A stretch of 64,000 bases of DNA from Tubulanus polymorphus (Eukaryota; Nemertea; Palaeonemertea; Tubulaniformes; Tubulanidae), in contig NC_134029.1 of NCBI RefSeq assembly GCF_964204645.1, forward strand, positions 13,196,850 through 13,260,849, written 5' to 3'. The notes under the pieces are model-generated. The model was not told the origin of the DNA, searched no databases, and saw nothing but the letters and a program-made list of their open reading frames with translations. Positions 32,034 to 43,799 of the stretch are shown here, piece by piece. Position 1 is the first letter of the stretch. Each line of letters starts with the position of its first letter. Both the position numbers and the translations under genes were made by a program.

Positions 32034-33421
32034 TTAAAATTTAAAATATAATATTCCTCCGATTACAATTCCTATACAAGTTATAGCTAATTTGGTATTT
32101 TCATGGGATTTATTATCATCATTTAGTTTAATTATATCATGTTGAATATTATCAGTTTTAATATTTTCTGATGTATTGTAATATTTTATTTTAGAATCAT
32201 TATTTAATTTAATATTCTTAGTTTTAGTTTCTGTTGATTGAATATGTTTTTTATTTTTTTCACCTTCCATTAATTTTGGAGCAGTAATTATCTTTTTATT
32301 TATATCATTTAATCCAAATGAATTATTTATTGTTGCAGTTTTAATTAGATTATTGTAACCAATTATGTTTCCCATCTTTAATACTAAATCATTAGAAATG
32401 ATTAATAGATTAGGGCCTATACAATAATTTAGTCTTACATGTGATTTATCTAAATAATTTTGATATCTTACAATGTTTTCTGGAATCGATTTATTTTTAT
32501 CATTATGAATTGAATCTTCAAATAATACTTTGAATTGTTTCTGCGCATCGAATGAAGTGTTATCATTTCCTATTATTGGGGATCTTGTTTCAACTTGCGC
32601 ACCTAAAATACATATCAAATAAGTTCTAATAGATTGATTTATTCTTTGTATACCTGATTTAGTAAAACCTTCACTATTTTCTAAAATGAAATTAATCCAA
32701 CCATTATTGTTTTCTTGTTTTAAATTATCATAAAATGTCGGTAATTTATTGAAATTTAATGTTTCTAAATCCTTTGTTTCTATTTTACCATAACCTAATT
32801 TATTACTATAGATATTATACAAACTATTAGATGGTATGGGAAGTGCACAATATTCTGCAATCTTTTTAGGGCAAGGAAGTGATCTTATTGTTCCAATTTT
32901 TGTTTAAAATCAGAATTATTTATATCTATATTAAATTCATTGCAAATTTTATAAAACTTTGATAAATTAATATTATTATCTAATTCTTTAAAATACCTAG
33001 ATCCTGGTAAAGCGCACTCTTATTCATTTAATACTATTCTGATTTGAAAGTATGTATGAAATCTAAATAAACTTTGAATTAATTTATATTTAGACTTATT
33101 CAAATGATCATTCCAACTCATTCCACATCCTGTTGTTGCACAATAAACAGCAAAATTTAATTGGTTCTGCCAATACTTCATATTAGATTTTAATAACCAT
33201 TGTTTTTCATCTTTCAATTTTTTAAAATTAATTAAATATACATGAAATATATTTTCCATCTTTGCATTAAAATTATTAGTTTCAGTAACATTAATTTCTA
33301 AATTAGTTAATGAATCTAAAACTTCATTTCTATATGTAATATCCTTATTAAAATCTATTGCAGGAATATTATATTTAATTGATTTATTATATTGGAAAGC
33401 TTTTGGAAAACTATCTGCCAT
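32034..33421 (-). pseudogene. Conserved Polinton protein of about 460 residues (broken)
   Basis: Reads from MADSFPKAFQYN at 33421 to KF at 32034, with a stop at 33020 and a frameshift near 32900. N-terminal part has NQLNFAVYCATTGCGMSW and LFRFHTYFQIR; the later part has GFTKSGIQRINQSIRTYLI, CILGAQVETRS and LNYCIGPNLLII, and a C-terminal transmembrane segment (LAITCIGIVIGGILYF). I recall this FAVYCATTGCG / RLNQSIRTY pattern from many unnamed cnidarian and mollusc Polinton proteins. No function is known to me; a virion protein is likely from its place. Confidence 0.6.
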
Positions 33422-33437
33422 TTATGTAATTAAAAAA

Positions 33438-33863
33438 TTAATAATTTATTAATTCTTTTAATAATTTATCTTGTTCTTCAACTGTTATATGACCATTTAA
33501 ACTTACTATATAATCTAGTGTATTCTTTAATTTATTAATTTCTTTTATATTAGTTTTAATTTTTTCTTTATTACTTTTTATATTTAATTTTGAACTTATA
33601 CCAGTTAAAACACTTGAACTTAATCCTAACACACCAATTGATATAGCTAAAGGTGTTAATGGACTGAATATTGCTAGAAATGTTATTACAGAACTAATTG
33701 TAACCGAACCACTTATAATCAAATAATATATAATTTTACTTTTTAAATATTTTTTCTTTTTAACTTTTAAATCACTTTCAAATTCTAACATTTGTTTTTC
33801 TAAATATATTTTTAATTTAGTTTTATTCATATCATGAGGAATAATATCAATATTATCATCCAT
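33438..33863 (-). CDS. Two-pass membrane protein (141 residues)
   Basis: Intact, start MDDNIDIIPHD with an excellent capsid-class motif. A short coiled coil (residues 15-45), two adjacent transmembrane segments (IIYYLIISGSVTISSVITFLA and LTPLAISIGVLGLSSSVLTGI), then a second coiled coil (KLNIKSNKEKIKTNIKEINK) and a conserved end (GHITVEEQDKLL). Hairpin-membrane layout. Copy A has a degenerate version at 54020-54390. Function unknown. Confidence 0.7.
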   Translation of the reverse strand: MDDNIDIIPHDMNKTKLKIYLEKQMLEFESDLKVKKKKYLKSKIIYYLIISGSVTISSVITFLAIFSPLTPLAISIGVLGLSSSVLTGISSKLNIKSNKEKIKTNIKEINKLKNTLDYIVSLNGHITVEEQDKLLKELINY

Positions 33864-33883
33864 TTATTTAGCAAAAAAAATTA

Positions 33884-34320
33884 CTAATTAGTAAACTTAT
33901 ACGCCACAAATATAACAATAACTGTTCCACCTAAAATTCCATATTACACCTCCATATTATTTCATATTTCTGTTGTTCTTTACTTGGGGTATAATAATCT
34001 GATAATTTAGGTTTGTATAGATGTAATTTTTCTTTATTGGTTACCGCGTTATAAAAACTCATTGCATCATCAACTGATATAAAATCTCTATGTGAAATAT
34101 CCTGATCATATAATTCTTTGTTAATATAATCCATATAGTTTTGCCTCTTTTCTCTATATTCTTCTGCTGCTTTATTATATTTCTCTAATGCTAAGTTATG
34201 TCTTCTTTGTTCTCCTAATGAACTATTTTTATCAATATGCTTAAATAAATAACCACCACCAGTAAATGCTAAAGCGTTAACAATTGCCGATCCTATAATA
34301 GTTATAATTGCAGAAGCCAT
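33884..34320 (-). pseudogene. Conserved small Polinton protein (about 145 residues, C-terminal frameshift)
   Basis: Starts MASAIITIIGSAIVNALAFTGGGYLF, a Gly/Ala-rich hydrophobic N-terminus, then a charged helix (EQRRHNLALEKYNKAAEEYREKR) and a DFISVDDAMSFYNAV segment. The continuous frame ends at 33931, but a second frame just beyond encodes LGGTVIVIFVAYKF, a likely lost C-terminal transmembrane segment ending at 33884. The N-terminal pattern is, from memory, frequent among Polinton proteins. Membrane-active or minor virion role is a guess. Confidence 0.6.
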
Positions 34321-34342
34321 TTATTTAGCAAAAAATATGCAT

Positions 34343-34564
34343 TTATATAGGAGAAATATATTTTTGTTTTTCCAAATAATCAATTGTTAAATTAGATAAA
34401 GTTACTGCTAACGTTAATTTTAAAATATCATTTATATCAAATCTATCAACATTAACACTCCCCATTTTAAATACTTTTTTTAATACCATTGAATAAGCAA
34501 CAGTTCCAACTGATAGTAATGCTCCATTATATAATCCAGTTATTATCCACTTATTATCACTCAT
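34343..34564 (-). CDS. Small membrane-associated Polinton protein (73 residues)
   Basis: Intact in both copy B and copy A (54642-54863), with nearly the same sequence: MSDNKWIITGLYNGALLSVG, then two weakly hydrophobic helices and a YLEKQKYI end. Retention in two copies where most genes are broken argues it is real. Function unknown. Its start lies immediately next to the stop of the 118-residue gene. Confidence 0.7.
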   Translation of the reverse strand: MSDNKWIITGLYNGALLSVGTVAYSMVLKKVFKMGSVNVDRFDINDILKLTLAVTLSNLTIDYLEKQKYISPI

Positions 34565-34921
34565 TTATTTATCAAAAAAATTACTATCATCAAAATATTT
34601 AGTTAACTTAGTGATGATTAAATCAACATTTATTTCATTACTAGTTTCATTTGTATATATTTCAATTATTATTTTTTTAATATCATCGATGATAAAATCT
34701 TCATCTAATTCATAAAATCTTAAAGATTCTCTAATTAAATTAGTAATCTTTTCTACATTAAAAGTTTCTTTATCTATTGTTGTTTCATACTCAAATGTTG
34801 TTTCATTAGAAAATGTAATATTTTTGATATGTGTAATTACATCATTAACGTTAAATTTCATTTCTTTCTCATGTTTAAAATCAAACCCAAAACATATACT
34901 CGGTCCAACAGTTATATTCAT
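34565..34921 (-). CDS. Acidic small Polinton protein (118 residues)
   Basis: Intact, start MNITVGPSICFGFDFKH. The first 15 residues are strongly conserved with the copy A version at 54856-55203, the rest is a set of acidic Ile/Asp-rich helices. No domain recognised. Lies between the penton-like gene and the 73-residue gene. Confidence 0.6.
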   Translation of the reverse strand: MNITVGPSICFGFDFKHEKEMKFNVNDVITHIKNITFSNETTFEYETTIDKETFNVEKITNLIRESLRFYELDEDFIIDDIKKIIIEIYTNETSNEINVDLIITKLTKYFDDSNFFDK

Positions 34922-34937
34922 TTATATAGTGAAAAAA

Positions 34938-35692
34938 TTACTCTTTGCATCTTATAACTAATTCATATATCACAGGAAAGTTATTCAAATCAATTAAATA
35001 ACCATTATGATTTCTTATTTCTAATTTAAAATTATTGAAATGTGGAATACAAGGTTTGAAATCACATTCAGTTAAAGTATAATTTATTTGAGTTCCAAAT
35101 TGTTTAACATTTTTAGCGGTAAAATATTTAGTATACTAGAACTACAAATTGTTTCTTTGGTTGCTTCGAAAGTTTTTGTAGGCTCGATTAAATTGCAATA
35201 AATATAAAAGTGTGTAAAAGGTATTATATTTGAGCTGCCTTCTGCGTTTCCAGTAACTGTAAGCGGTTTAATTCCTAACATTTTAGCCAGTGGTTTGTTT
35301 ACCATAAATTTATGTTGTTCATTACATATCTTTATTCTAATTTTATTAGTACTATCAATTTTATTAAATTTAATTTCAAATACAGAAGTGCCCCCGATTT
35401 TCAACCGAGCTCTTCTATTTATTTCCTGCGCTAATGATTCTAAATTATATAATCCTGGTTTTAAAAATATATGAAACCATTTATCTTTATTTCTCATATA
35501 AATCATAAACCCTCTATGTTCAAAAGTTTTATCCGATACATTGTAAAAAGAATTACATAAACTTATATTAACTAATTTTAAATCTACACAATTCTTGAAT
35601 TCTCTATCTAATTGTACTAGTAAATTATGTGATTTATAATTTGTAAGCCTTCTAGAATCAACAAATATTCTGTATTCTTTTAATTCCACCAT
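34938..35692 (-). pseudogene. Penton-like minor capsid candidate (frameshifted)
   Basis: Starts MVELKEYRIFVDSRRLTNYK. About 250 residues: strands and loops through VDLKLVNISLCNSFYNV, FLKPGLYNLESLAQEINRR, KPLAKMLGI and HFYIYCNLIEPTKTF, with a frameshift near 35100, then a C-terminal part (FNNFKLEIRNHNGYLIDL, YELVIRCKE). The ending IRNHNGYLIDL..FPVIYELVI is like the single-jelly-roll penton proteins of Polintons; the call rests on memory of that pattern and on position. It would close the capsid vertices. Copy A version at 55221-55981. Confidence 0.5.
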
Positions 35693-35706
35693 TTATTTTA
35701 CATATT

Positions 35707-36060
35707 TTATTCGAAATCTATTTCATGATGGCCCTTTTAATTCTTACCTTTGTATACGAAATAGAAATCACCAGAACATAATTCTTCTAGATCTTCACTT
35801 GATAATCTATGAAATCTATCCGGTAAATATGTTCTGAATTTATACGTATTTCCTTTTAATCCTTCATATTCTAAGTGTATAACTAATTTATCTCCATAGT
35901 TATTAGTAACTGTATCAATATTTGTAATTAGATATTTCTTATGAATTGTTAATTCTGTTAACTTTTTGAATTTATCATTTACAGATTTTACATTTGTTAT
36001 ATCTTTAATTCTATCTAGAAATAATTTGTTGTTCTCACTGTGTGCTTGTTTACTCTCCAT
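35707..36060 (-). pseudogene. Small OB-like Polinton protein (copy B, nonsense near end)
   Basis: Same protein as at 6571, with three extra residues near the start and a premature stop 9 codons before the usual GHHEIDFE end. Here it lies between polymerase and penton-like gene rather than at the terminus. Its leader (AATTTTAATAAAAATATG) starts just after the polymerase stop. Confidence 0.6.
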
Positions 36061-36089
36061 TTATAATACATATTTTTATTAAAATTTGA

Positions 36090-39000
36090 TTAACACGTTA
36101 GATTTCTTTTCATTATCTCGTTCTCTTTTGTTTCTTCTCTTTTAAATATTACGTATTCATCTAAATTACAACCATAAGCAACTGTATGAATTCCATCATC
36201 TAAAATATATCTTTTATCATCAAATGGGTTTAGACTTATCTTTTCAATTTCTTCAATAAACATTTCATGATCTTCAGATCTTAATCATCTCATCTTATGT
36301 TTTCTAACTTCTTCATTGAATATACAATTGATGTAATCTTTGAAATGAATATTCGTTTCTACTACACTTTTGGTTATTCCTTTTAACTTTTTAGCTTCAT
36401 GTTCTTTAGTTTTATATGAATACATTTTAGATCTAATACCGATGAATTCAATCATTTCTTCGCCACCTAATTCATCCTTAAACTTCCCGGGAACTTTTTT
36501 ATTATCATTGCTAAACAATTCATGATTTTTAGGATAATTACTGAAATCAAAATGATGTTTTAATGTTTTTAAATCATCTGTTATGTTATTAGTTTTTATC
36601 TTTAATATGTAAGAATCGGTATCAAAATATAGTATTTCTACATGTTTTTCTCCAAAAAGTGGTTGTAATACATTATAATAGAATTCATACATTAGTAATT
36701 TTGATAATTCTAAAACTGAAGCACCAACATAGATTGGTTTATAAATTTCATTGATGTTCTTCTCATTTTAACTGCAGCTAAATTTTCATCAAATATTCTG
36801 TTACCAATGAACTTAAGATATGATTGTAAATGCCTTATCCTTTTACCATTACTAACTAACTCAATATCATTTCTATTTGTAAAATTTTCACAAGTCTTAC
36901 CATAGAATGCATTATTCATTAACTTGAAGAAATCTTTCTCGAAATCACTTTTAGCTTCAGTTCTCTGTTTGGTGTTAAAATCTATATATTTTTCTAACCA
37001 CTTAGATTGACTAAATGAAATATATCTTTGTACTTTTTTAGAATCATTCCTTGATTCAAATAAAACTTTAACATTCTATAATGTACTACATGATTATATT
37101 TATCTTCTTGAGTTACCATTAACTTTTCTGTATGAATGTGATTTTCGGGTTTAATTCTTTTTTGGTAATTTGATAATTCTTCATGAGTTACAGTTTTATG
37201 TTCGGGGCAGTAAGCTAGATTTCTAGATTTAAATTTAATATGTTCAGGATATTCTAAGTCTACAACAAAGAAGTAACCAGTATCTGAATCATCTGCAATA
37301 TCTAGGATTCTTTTCTTCCAATCAAATTTATCATTATTTTCATTCTGTAAAACTTCAGTTAATTCAAATACTCCATAAGATTGTGGTTCCATCATTGCCC
37401 AACCATACAAATTATTTGCATCTATATATAATAACTTATATCCAGGGTTATCATTTACATTGAAATATCTATCCCCTAATACACCTGAAACACCTCCTCT
37501 TATAGATTTTTCAAATAATAGTAATTGATCTATATTTGTTAACAAATCCATTTTTATATCTGTAAATTTTAATCCACAATCCCATGTTAAACCTGGTGAT
37601 GAATAACAATGACAAGGATCAATGTTAAAATATTTTAGGTTTACATCTCTAAACCTTTCGAATATATCGGTTAATAATAATGCATCTGATTTTAAATATA
37701 TATCTACTAATTGCCCATGATTTTCTATTTTGAAATGATTCCAAATATTCAATGTTCTATTATAGACTTCATCTTTAACATATTCATTTTTTAATTCATC
37801 ATAGAATTGTTCTTTTAATAATTCAGTTATGTTAAAATCATAATGATTCTTATAAAATGAATATGGAATTGCTCCTTTATATCTCATTAATTGAAAATCA
37901 TCATTATTTGGGTAATGTTGCTTTAATATTTTTAATTCATCATCAACTAATGATTTTGATAAGTTATCTAATGAACTATTTAAAAATCTATATGAATCTA
38001 TAAATCTTAGGCAACCAAATTGGAATGATATATAATTCTCAGATGTTTTAGCTAACATTCTAAATTTATAAGTTGGTATTTTATCTTTTGATCTATTTGA
38101 ATTTAATCCTTCTATTTCATTATTAATTTCTTCTATTTTATGACATAACTGTTTGATAAATAAATGTGCATCATATCCTGATAGATTATGAAATATAACT
38201 GGTACAAAATTGATTTTCTTAGCTTGTAAGTTACAATTCTCATGTGCAGCGCCTATAAACTTTCCGTTCAAATGATCATGGTCTCTTACTTTTTTATCTT
38301 TATAATTGAATATCTTTTCACAATAATAACATTTATCTGCAAACGCAAATTCTTCTTTATCTTCTTCTGTCATAATTATTTCTTTATTTGTATTCAATAA
38401 TTTACTAAATCTTATTTCATATTCAATTAATAAGTCACAAAAATGATTGATAACATTTTCATTTCTATAATGATAATATTCACTTTCAATTAGTTCTGGA
38501 TAATCAGATTTTATATATAACCCGAAAGCAGCAGCTGATTGATGAATCTTTTTAATTGTATTTTTTTTTTTGGCGGTTCATATGAAAAATCATTTTCATT
38601 AGAATTTAATTTCTTTCTTTTATAATATATTTCTTTTCTATCTTGATCGGTTAGTTCTTTATTTAATGATTCAAAATCTCCATATATAACAAATGGTACT
38701 TTATTTTTGTAATCATATTTTTTGAATTCTAATATCTTATCCTTTTCATTTGGTAAAACTAATTTACAATAATCATGATTATCACATAATTGTTTATGAT
38801 TTAATAATGTACTTTCATTACTGAATCTATGTAAACATTTTCTACAAAGATATATTTTATTATCAAAATCATTTTCTGATTTAAAAAATAAATCAATTCT
38901 TTTAATCCACATATAATGATTCTCATAATATAATATATCTATAACATCGTTTGAATCATAATCTTTTGATAGATATAAAGGTTCTAATGTATAATGTTTT

Positions 39001-40148
39001 ATATTATTACCTTTTGTATTTGGTAATTTGATTAAATCAAATACATTTATCTTTATATTATTATCTCTTTCTATTTTTGGGATGTTTTTAATTCTAACAG
39101 GATACTTATCTATCTTTATTTTATTATTATAAAATTTATTATTTTCAAATGGTTTATAATGAGTTAATCTAAAACTATGTGTAATATCTTCTGTTGGGTG
39201 TAAACAACTTATTATAGCCCATAGGAAACATTTATCATCTTCATTTTGTACATTTATAACAGAATTAGTTTTAAATGGTAGTTTAATATGACTCGATGCT
39301 TCAATATCTGGTTCTTTATAATATGATACATTATTTTCATCAATTGGTTTTGATTTAGTTAACTTATTATATTTTGTGTTTTAAACATGTAAAGTCATAA
39401 ATATTATTTCATCAAATATTAAACCAGATCCTTCAAAATATTTCTCTTCTATTTTAGTTTTTACTTCATTATAACATTTATCTAATTTATCATCTATATG
39501 TTGTTTTGAAATAATACGTTGTGAATGAGAATTTATATTATATATTGTTTTATCTTCAGATTTTATGAATTTAACTTTTGATGAAATACTTATTTTAGGA
39601 TATTCAACATCAGTTATTATTTTCATTATTTCTTTCATATTTTCTAAATGTTTTTTATTTTCTTCTAATGTTTTTCCTTTATGAAATTTAAACTCGATAG
39701 CTGCTGGGCCAATATCACTTTTAAATGCTTCGGTTATCTCTATATCTTTTTTATTATCCAATGAATTAATATAATTTCTTACATCTTCCATGTATGGTCT
39801 TTTATTGTTTAATTTATTTTTTATGTTTTTAATTGTCTTCTGTTTCTTATCATTATCTTTATCAAAATAATCTTCACCTAAAATATCATTATTCTTATTT
39901 CTAATATGACTTTTAGATTTTAAATGTTCTTTATAATATCTTTTATCACTGAATGATTGATTACATGTATCACATTTGTATATTTCTTTTTCATTCTTTA
40001 ATTCATCTGATTTAGTTTCTAATATATCATCTTCATATTTTAACTTTATTTTATTTTCTAAATGCGTTTTAGTTTTATTGTGTCTTGCTTTTTGAGATTT
40101 ATCTATATTGATATTACATGTTGAACAGTAGTACTTATTTGCTTCCAT
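36090..40148 (-). pseudogene. polB: Protein-primed-type DNA polymerase B, copy B (broken)
   Basis: Longest polymerase copy, about 1350 codons. N-terminal fingers CSTCNINIDKSQKARH and CDTCNQSFSDKRYYKEH, a third Cys/His pair (CRKCLHRF) near 38840, Exo I YGDFESLN near 38680, Cys/His endonuclease-VII-like insert (CYYCEKIF..VRDHDH..CN), Exo II HNLSGYDAH, Exo III YLKSDALLL, motif A YIDANNLYGWAM near 37410, motif [11 protein letters not shown] near 36890, motif C YFDTDS near 36610, end GIHTVAYG. Breaks: nonsense at 39381, a frameshift in a T-run at 38561-38572, frameshifts near 37040 and 36740, and a stop near 36285. It lies directly inside the right terminus. Confidence 0.9.
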
Positions 40149-40227
40149 TTTAATACTAAATTTTTTTTTTAAATTGATTTTAGTAGTTATTCATTTATAT
40201 TTTATTCATATATATGAATATTTTAAG

Positions 40228-40372
40228 AGTAATAGGGAATATCTTGTTTCATATCAAAGGTTGAAGGGGCGAGTGAGTAAAAAATAGAAAATAAATTCGA
40301 GTTTGCGAGAATTTATTTTTTATGAGCTCGACCTTTCGACCTTTGGTATGAAACAAGATATTCCCTATTACT
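40228..40372 (-). repeat. Copy B right palindromic terminus
   Basis: A 145-bp palindrome, AGTAATAGGGAATATC to CCCTATTACT, longer than those of A because the arms include a GAGTGAGTAAAAAATA segment. That segment is also in copy C. Inside comes the shared TTCATATATATGAATATTTT subterminal sequence. Confidence 0.9.
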
Positions 40373-40428
40373 ACGGTACAGCTGTACGCATTATGCAATT
40401 GTTCCAATTGGAATAGGGCCTATTGATT

Positions 40429-40713
40429 GGGCTTATTATATCCTGCTTTAGAATAAACACATTATTATTCGAAAATGGAATTATTAAATTCATGGAATCA
40501 ATTGTAAAGCTGAAAAAAGAAAAACGGTTATGCTTCGGTCAAAGGAATGATAGATAATTTGTTACCTAGCAATGCGGGTTTGCGTAGAACGTGAGATTCA
40601 GCTGTTAGCACTGACCGAGGCTACAATATTGTAACCTAGGTCGGTTCACTGCACAACTTTTTTGTAAACACTGACCGAGGCTACAATATTGTAGCCTAGG
40701 TCGGTTCACTGCA
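40429..40713 (+). repeat. Left inverted repeat of the 10-kb unit
   Basis: Contains two near-palindromes with core ACCGAGGCTACAATATTGTA at about 40614 and 40674, followed by RCCTAGGTCGGTTCACTGCA. Confidence 0.75.
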
Positions 40714-43700
40714 TGACCTTTGCTTGCGATTACTGGCCCAACCCCAGTCGGTTGTTTTTACAGTATTTGATGTACTGGCTAATTGGATGTTACCATAAAT
40801 AAACAGTATTTTGAAGATGTGGGGACAGAGAGAATCTGTTTTTTATTTCGTCTTCAGAAGGTCCTACTGTTCGCTATTCTGTGTCAAAATATGAATTGAA
40901 ATATAAAGGATGGAGTTAGTTTCCTTTCCCGATACTGTATTTATGCTTTTAATCATGAAGGATAATTGTGTTATAGCAATTATAGTGATAACCTACGACA
41001 GTTTCAAATTCACGTATTAGAAAACGACAATTATCTTTAAATTCCAAATTTCATTTGGAAAGCGGCGTTTATGCGCACAATTCCTAAAATGTCAGAATTC
41101 CGAAAACTAGGGATTCACACGGTTAGAATGTCAACTAAATAAGTTTCGTCCGAGCAAATGTATACTATAAGAAACTAACGGCGAAACTTCACAGGTTGGT
41201 GCGGTCTGTGCGCTGCATGAACGGGTTTTTGGTATCAAATGTAAAATACCGGCCGTGTACATGTTCGGATTTGTACCGATACATTGAGTTTAGTTCAATT
41301 TTTGGATAATTATAGTTTAGGAGCTCTGTGTGACGTCACTGAGCGCACTGATCAAAAATAGTCAGCACACTGTGAGCATCACATGTTGCTTGGTTTTAAA
41401 GGACAGTGTGCTAATTGACTATACATGAAAATGGGCTTGACCAAAATTTTCTTCCTGACAGAGGAATGTATAATCGCACTGATATAGCTGTCTTGCTAGG
41501 TTGAAGGGTGTTTGAACTTCGCCGAATTCAGTTAAAATTCAATTAAATACCATAATTAATAAAATCTTATTGACGGAAATTTACCGCTATATTTTGGTTA
41601 TTTTTCAGTGCGTTTTAAAATTACATTGAATTCATCGTTCGAGGTCAATGATGGCGCAAAACAATTTAAATTGAGTCCAGTTGCGAGAATATTCCCTTAC
41701 TTTAGGGCGATTTAGTATTTTATGAATCAAGAAATTATTTACAATGGACTTATTTTCCGCTAGCAGCAAAACAATACACTGTTATCTGAACTGTCAATCA
41801 TTACGTCGTGTCTAGTTTAACAAGTAGATATAGACTAAAAAAATATGCGTGGTTTCCACGCGAGAACCAAACAAGACGGTTGTTAGTAGACGTACTCAAG
41901 TTGGATGGTCAGGAGTCAACAACGGTTTTAATAATTTATAATAACAGATGTAAGCAGTTGTAAACTTGTGAACAGAGGAAATATCAACATATATACACAA
42001 TTGTGTCTAACTTTCTCCTGTCTGGTTTTATGTTAAATATATCCCGAACAAATATTTTGTTTGAATAAATATTCAAATATCGATCCAGAAGAGCAATGCG
42101 GCCAACAACATTTTATTTTGAGTTTGAAAAAATGACCTGTTGACTCGGTAAGACGGCTGTTCGATTTACCGGGTGCGCACTACTATGTTTTGAATGGCTA
42201 TGAAAACGGAGTCGAACCAAGAACAGCAATTAAGCTTGATGTCTCGTCTCCCTCATAGATATATCAGAATCAGTTTTCTCAAAATCTGTTTCTTACCGAA
42301 GTCCTTGATTCGTGCTTGAATATGTACATAAGATTTTACAAATGAACACGAAGATATAACAAGAATTGAGGTCTTGGTTATTTGGTGACAAGTCGAATCG
42401 TTTGGAACTAAGAAAAATCCTCAGACTTAGAAAAGTCTGGCTTAAGTTGAAATTCCGAAAAGTATACGACTACTAATTGTTTCTGATATCGGAAATTAAA
42501 TCAACATCTACATCTAATGTATCTATTGATACGAAACGGTTTTAGGACCGTAGATTGATTGAAAGTTACGAAGAGGGAGGGATAGCTCTATCGCATTAAA
42601 ACATTATTGCTCAGTTATACAGATGGCATTCATCCATTTAGCTCAAACAACAAACACACTTCTGCGCAGAGAAATACCAAGGCTATATATGCTTAATTAT
42701 GTATTTTATTGATACAGAAAATAAAATCGCTGTCCGCGTTTTGTCCCCTTGCTTAAGTCACTTAAGTTTGTTGTCTAGAATGCAAATTATTACAGGTCAG
42801 CAGAATTTAAGGGCTTTCACCGTTGAGTAGTAGCCTATCTGTCATGAGGCCTGATCATGAAAATGTGTTATATTAGAAATACAATATGACTTTTCAATTT
42901 TTTTAGGCGAAACGTTGCCTTAAATATATTCCCTGCGTCTTTTTTTCTTTTCTTGAGGGATTTCTCTTGATTGTTAAAACAATATCAAATCATCCTGTCT
43001 TAAAAAGTATGAAATCTAGGCTGAAATATGTAGCCAATTTAGAATTGGATGAAATGTTCAAAATAAGCCATTCGACCCTGTTATCAAACATATCATTGTT
43101 CTTTAAAACTGTTAAATATCGGAGGATTTTTAAGCCGAGCTTCAAACATTTCGATTCCTGAACTAAAATAATTATGTGGCATGTAATTATCCAAGACTAT
43201 ATGACTATGAATATGTTTTAGGTGACTGTTTAAGGTGTTACTTTTATCCGGGAAGGATTTGTTTCAATCTCACTTTTAAGATATCAACTATAAAAAGTAA
43301 CGGTATCGAGTGATCGCTCGCAGATTTAGCAGTTAAAATCGTCACATTTTTAATGTTTGCGTTGATGAAGGCGATTAGAGGGACACATGGCATCCACTGC
43401 TTATAAAACAGTAGATAGATTTCTGGAGATTTAAAGTTTGGATGCTCTGATGAACTCTATCAGCTGTTGGTTGGTTAAAGCATAGCAGTGCTAAATTTCT
43501 ATGGTTATAGTACATTGCAGGTGACCCAAATGATTTGCCTGCTGCCTGGATACTATAAACCTGGTACCTGGAGCATGGACTCGTTTAGATGGATGTCTGG
43601 ACGTTATAGTACAGTGTTCATGACTATAGACCCGGGTGACCCGAATTCCCCACCTGCCTGAAAATCTCATAGCGGAGGTAACGCGTATATCTTTGCTGCA

Positions 43701-43799
43701 CACCGATCTCATTGAAAGGTCAAAATGCTATTTTTGTGAAGAAGTACACGGGCCTCTCCATCTGATACTTTTAACACAGGGTACATAAATATGTAACTA
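40714..43799. other. No gene seen
   Basis: Three kilobases of host-like DNA within the 10-kb unit. I see short frames without any domain pattern (for example 42967-43161) and no RNA gene boxes. Confidence 0.5.

Larger units (their letters stand above)
23346..40372 (+). mobile_element. Polinton/Maverick copy B (left end missing)
   Basis: Gene order left to right: HNH, X, Y, integrase, ATPase on plus; then on minus the 290-residue protein, major capsid candidate, 486-residue protein, a broken 460-residue protein, four small proteins, penton-like candidate, small OB-like protein and polymerase B; then the right palindromic terminus. No matching terminus is visible to the left of the HNH gene, so the left edge (between 23346 and 23464) is a truncation. 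Flank to the right is ACGGTA. Confidence 0.8.

Noticed and set aside
43491-43712. Minus-strand 73-codon frame near imperfect repeats.
   Set aside because: Coincides with a degenerate two-unit repeat (GGTGACCC..CCTGCCTG); no conserved motif.
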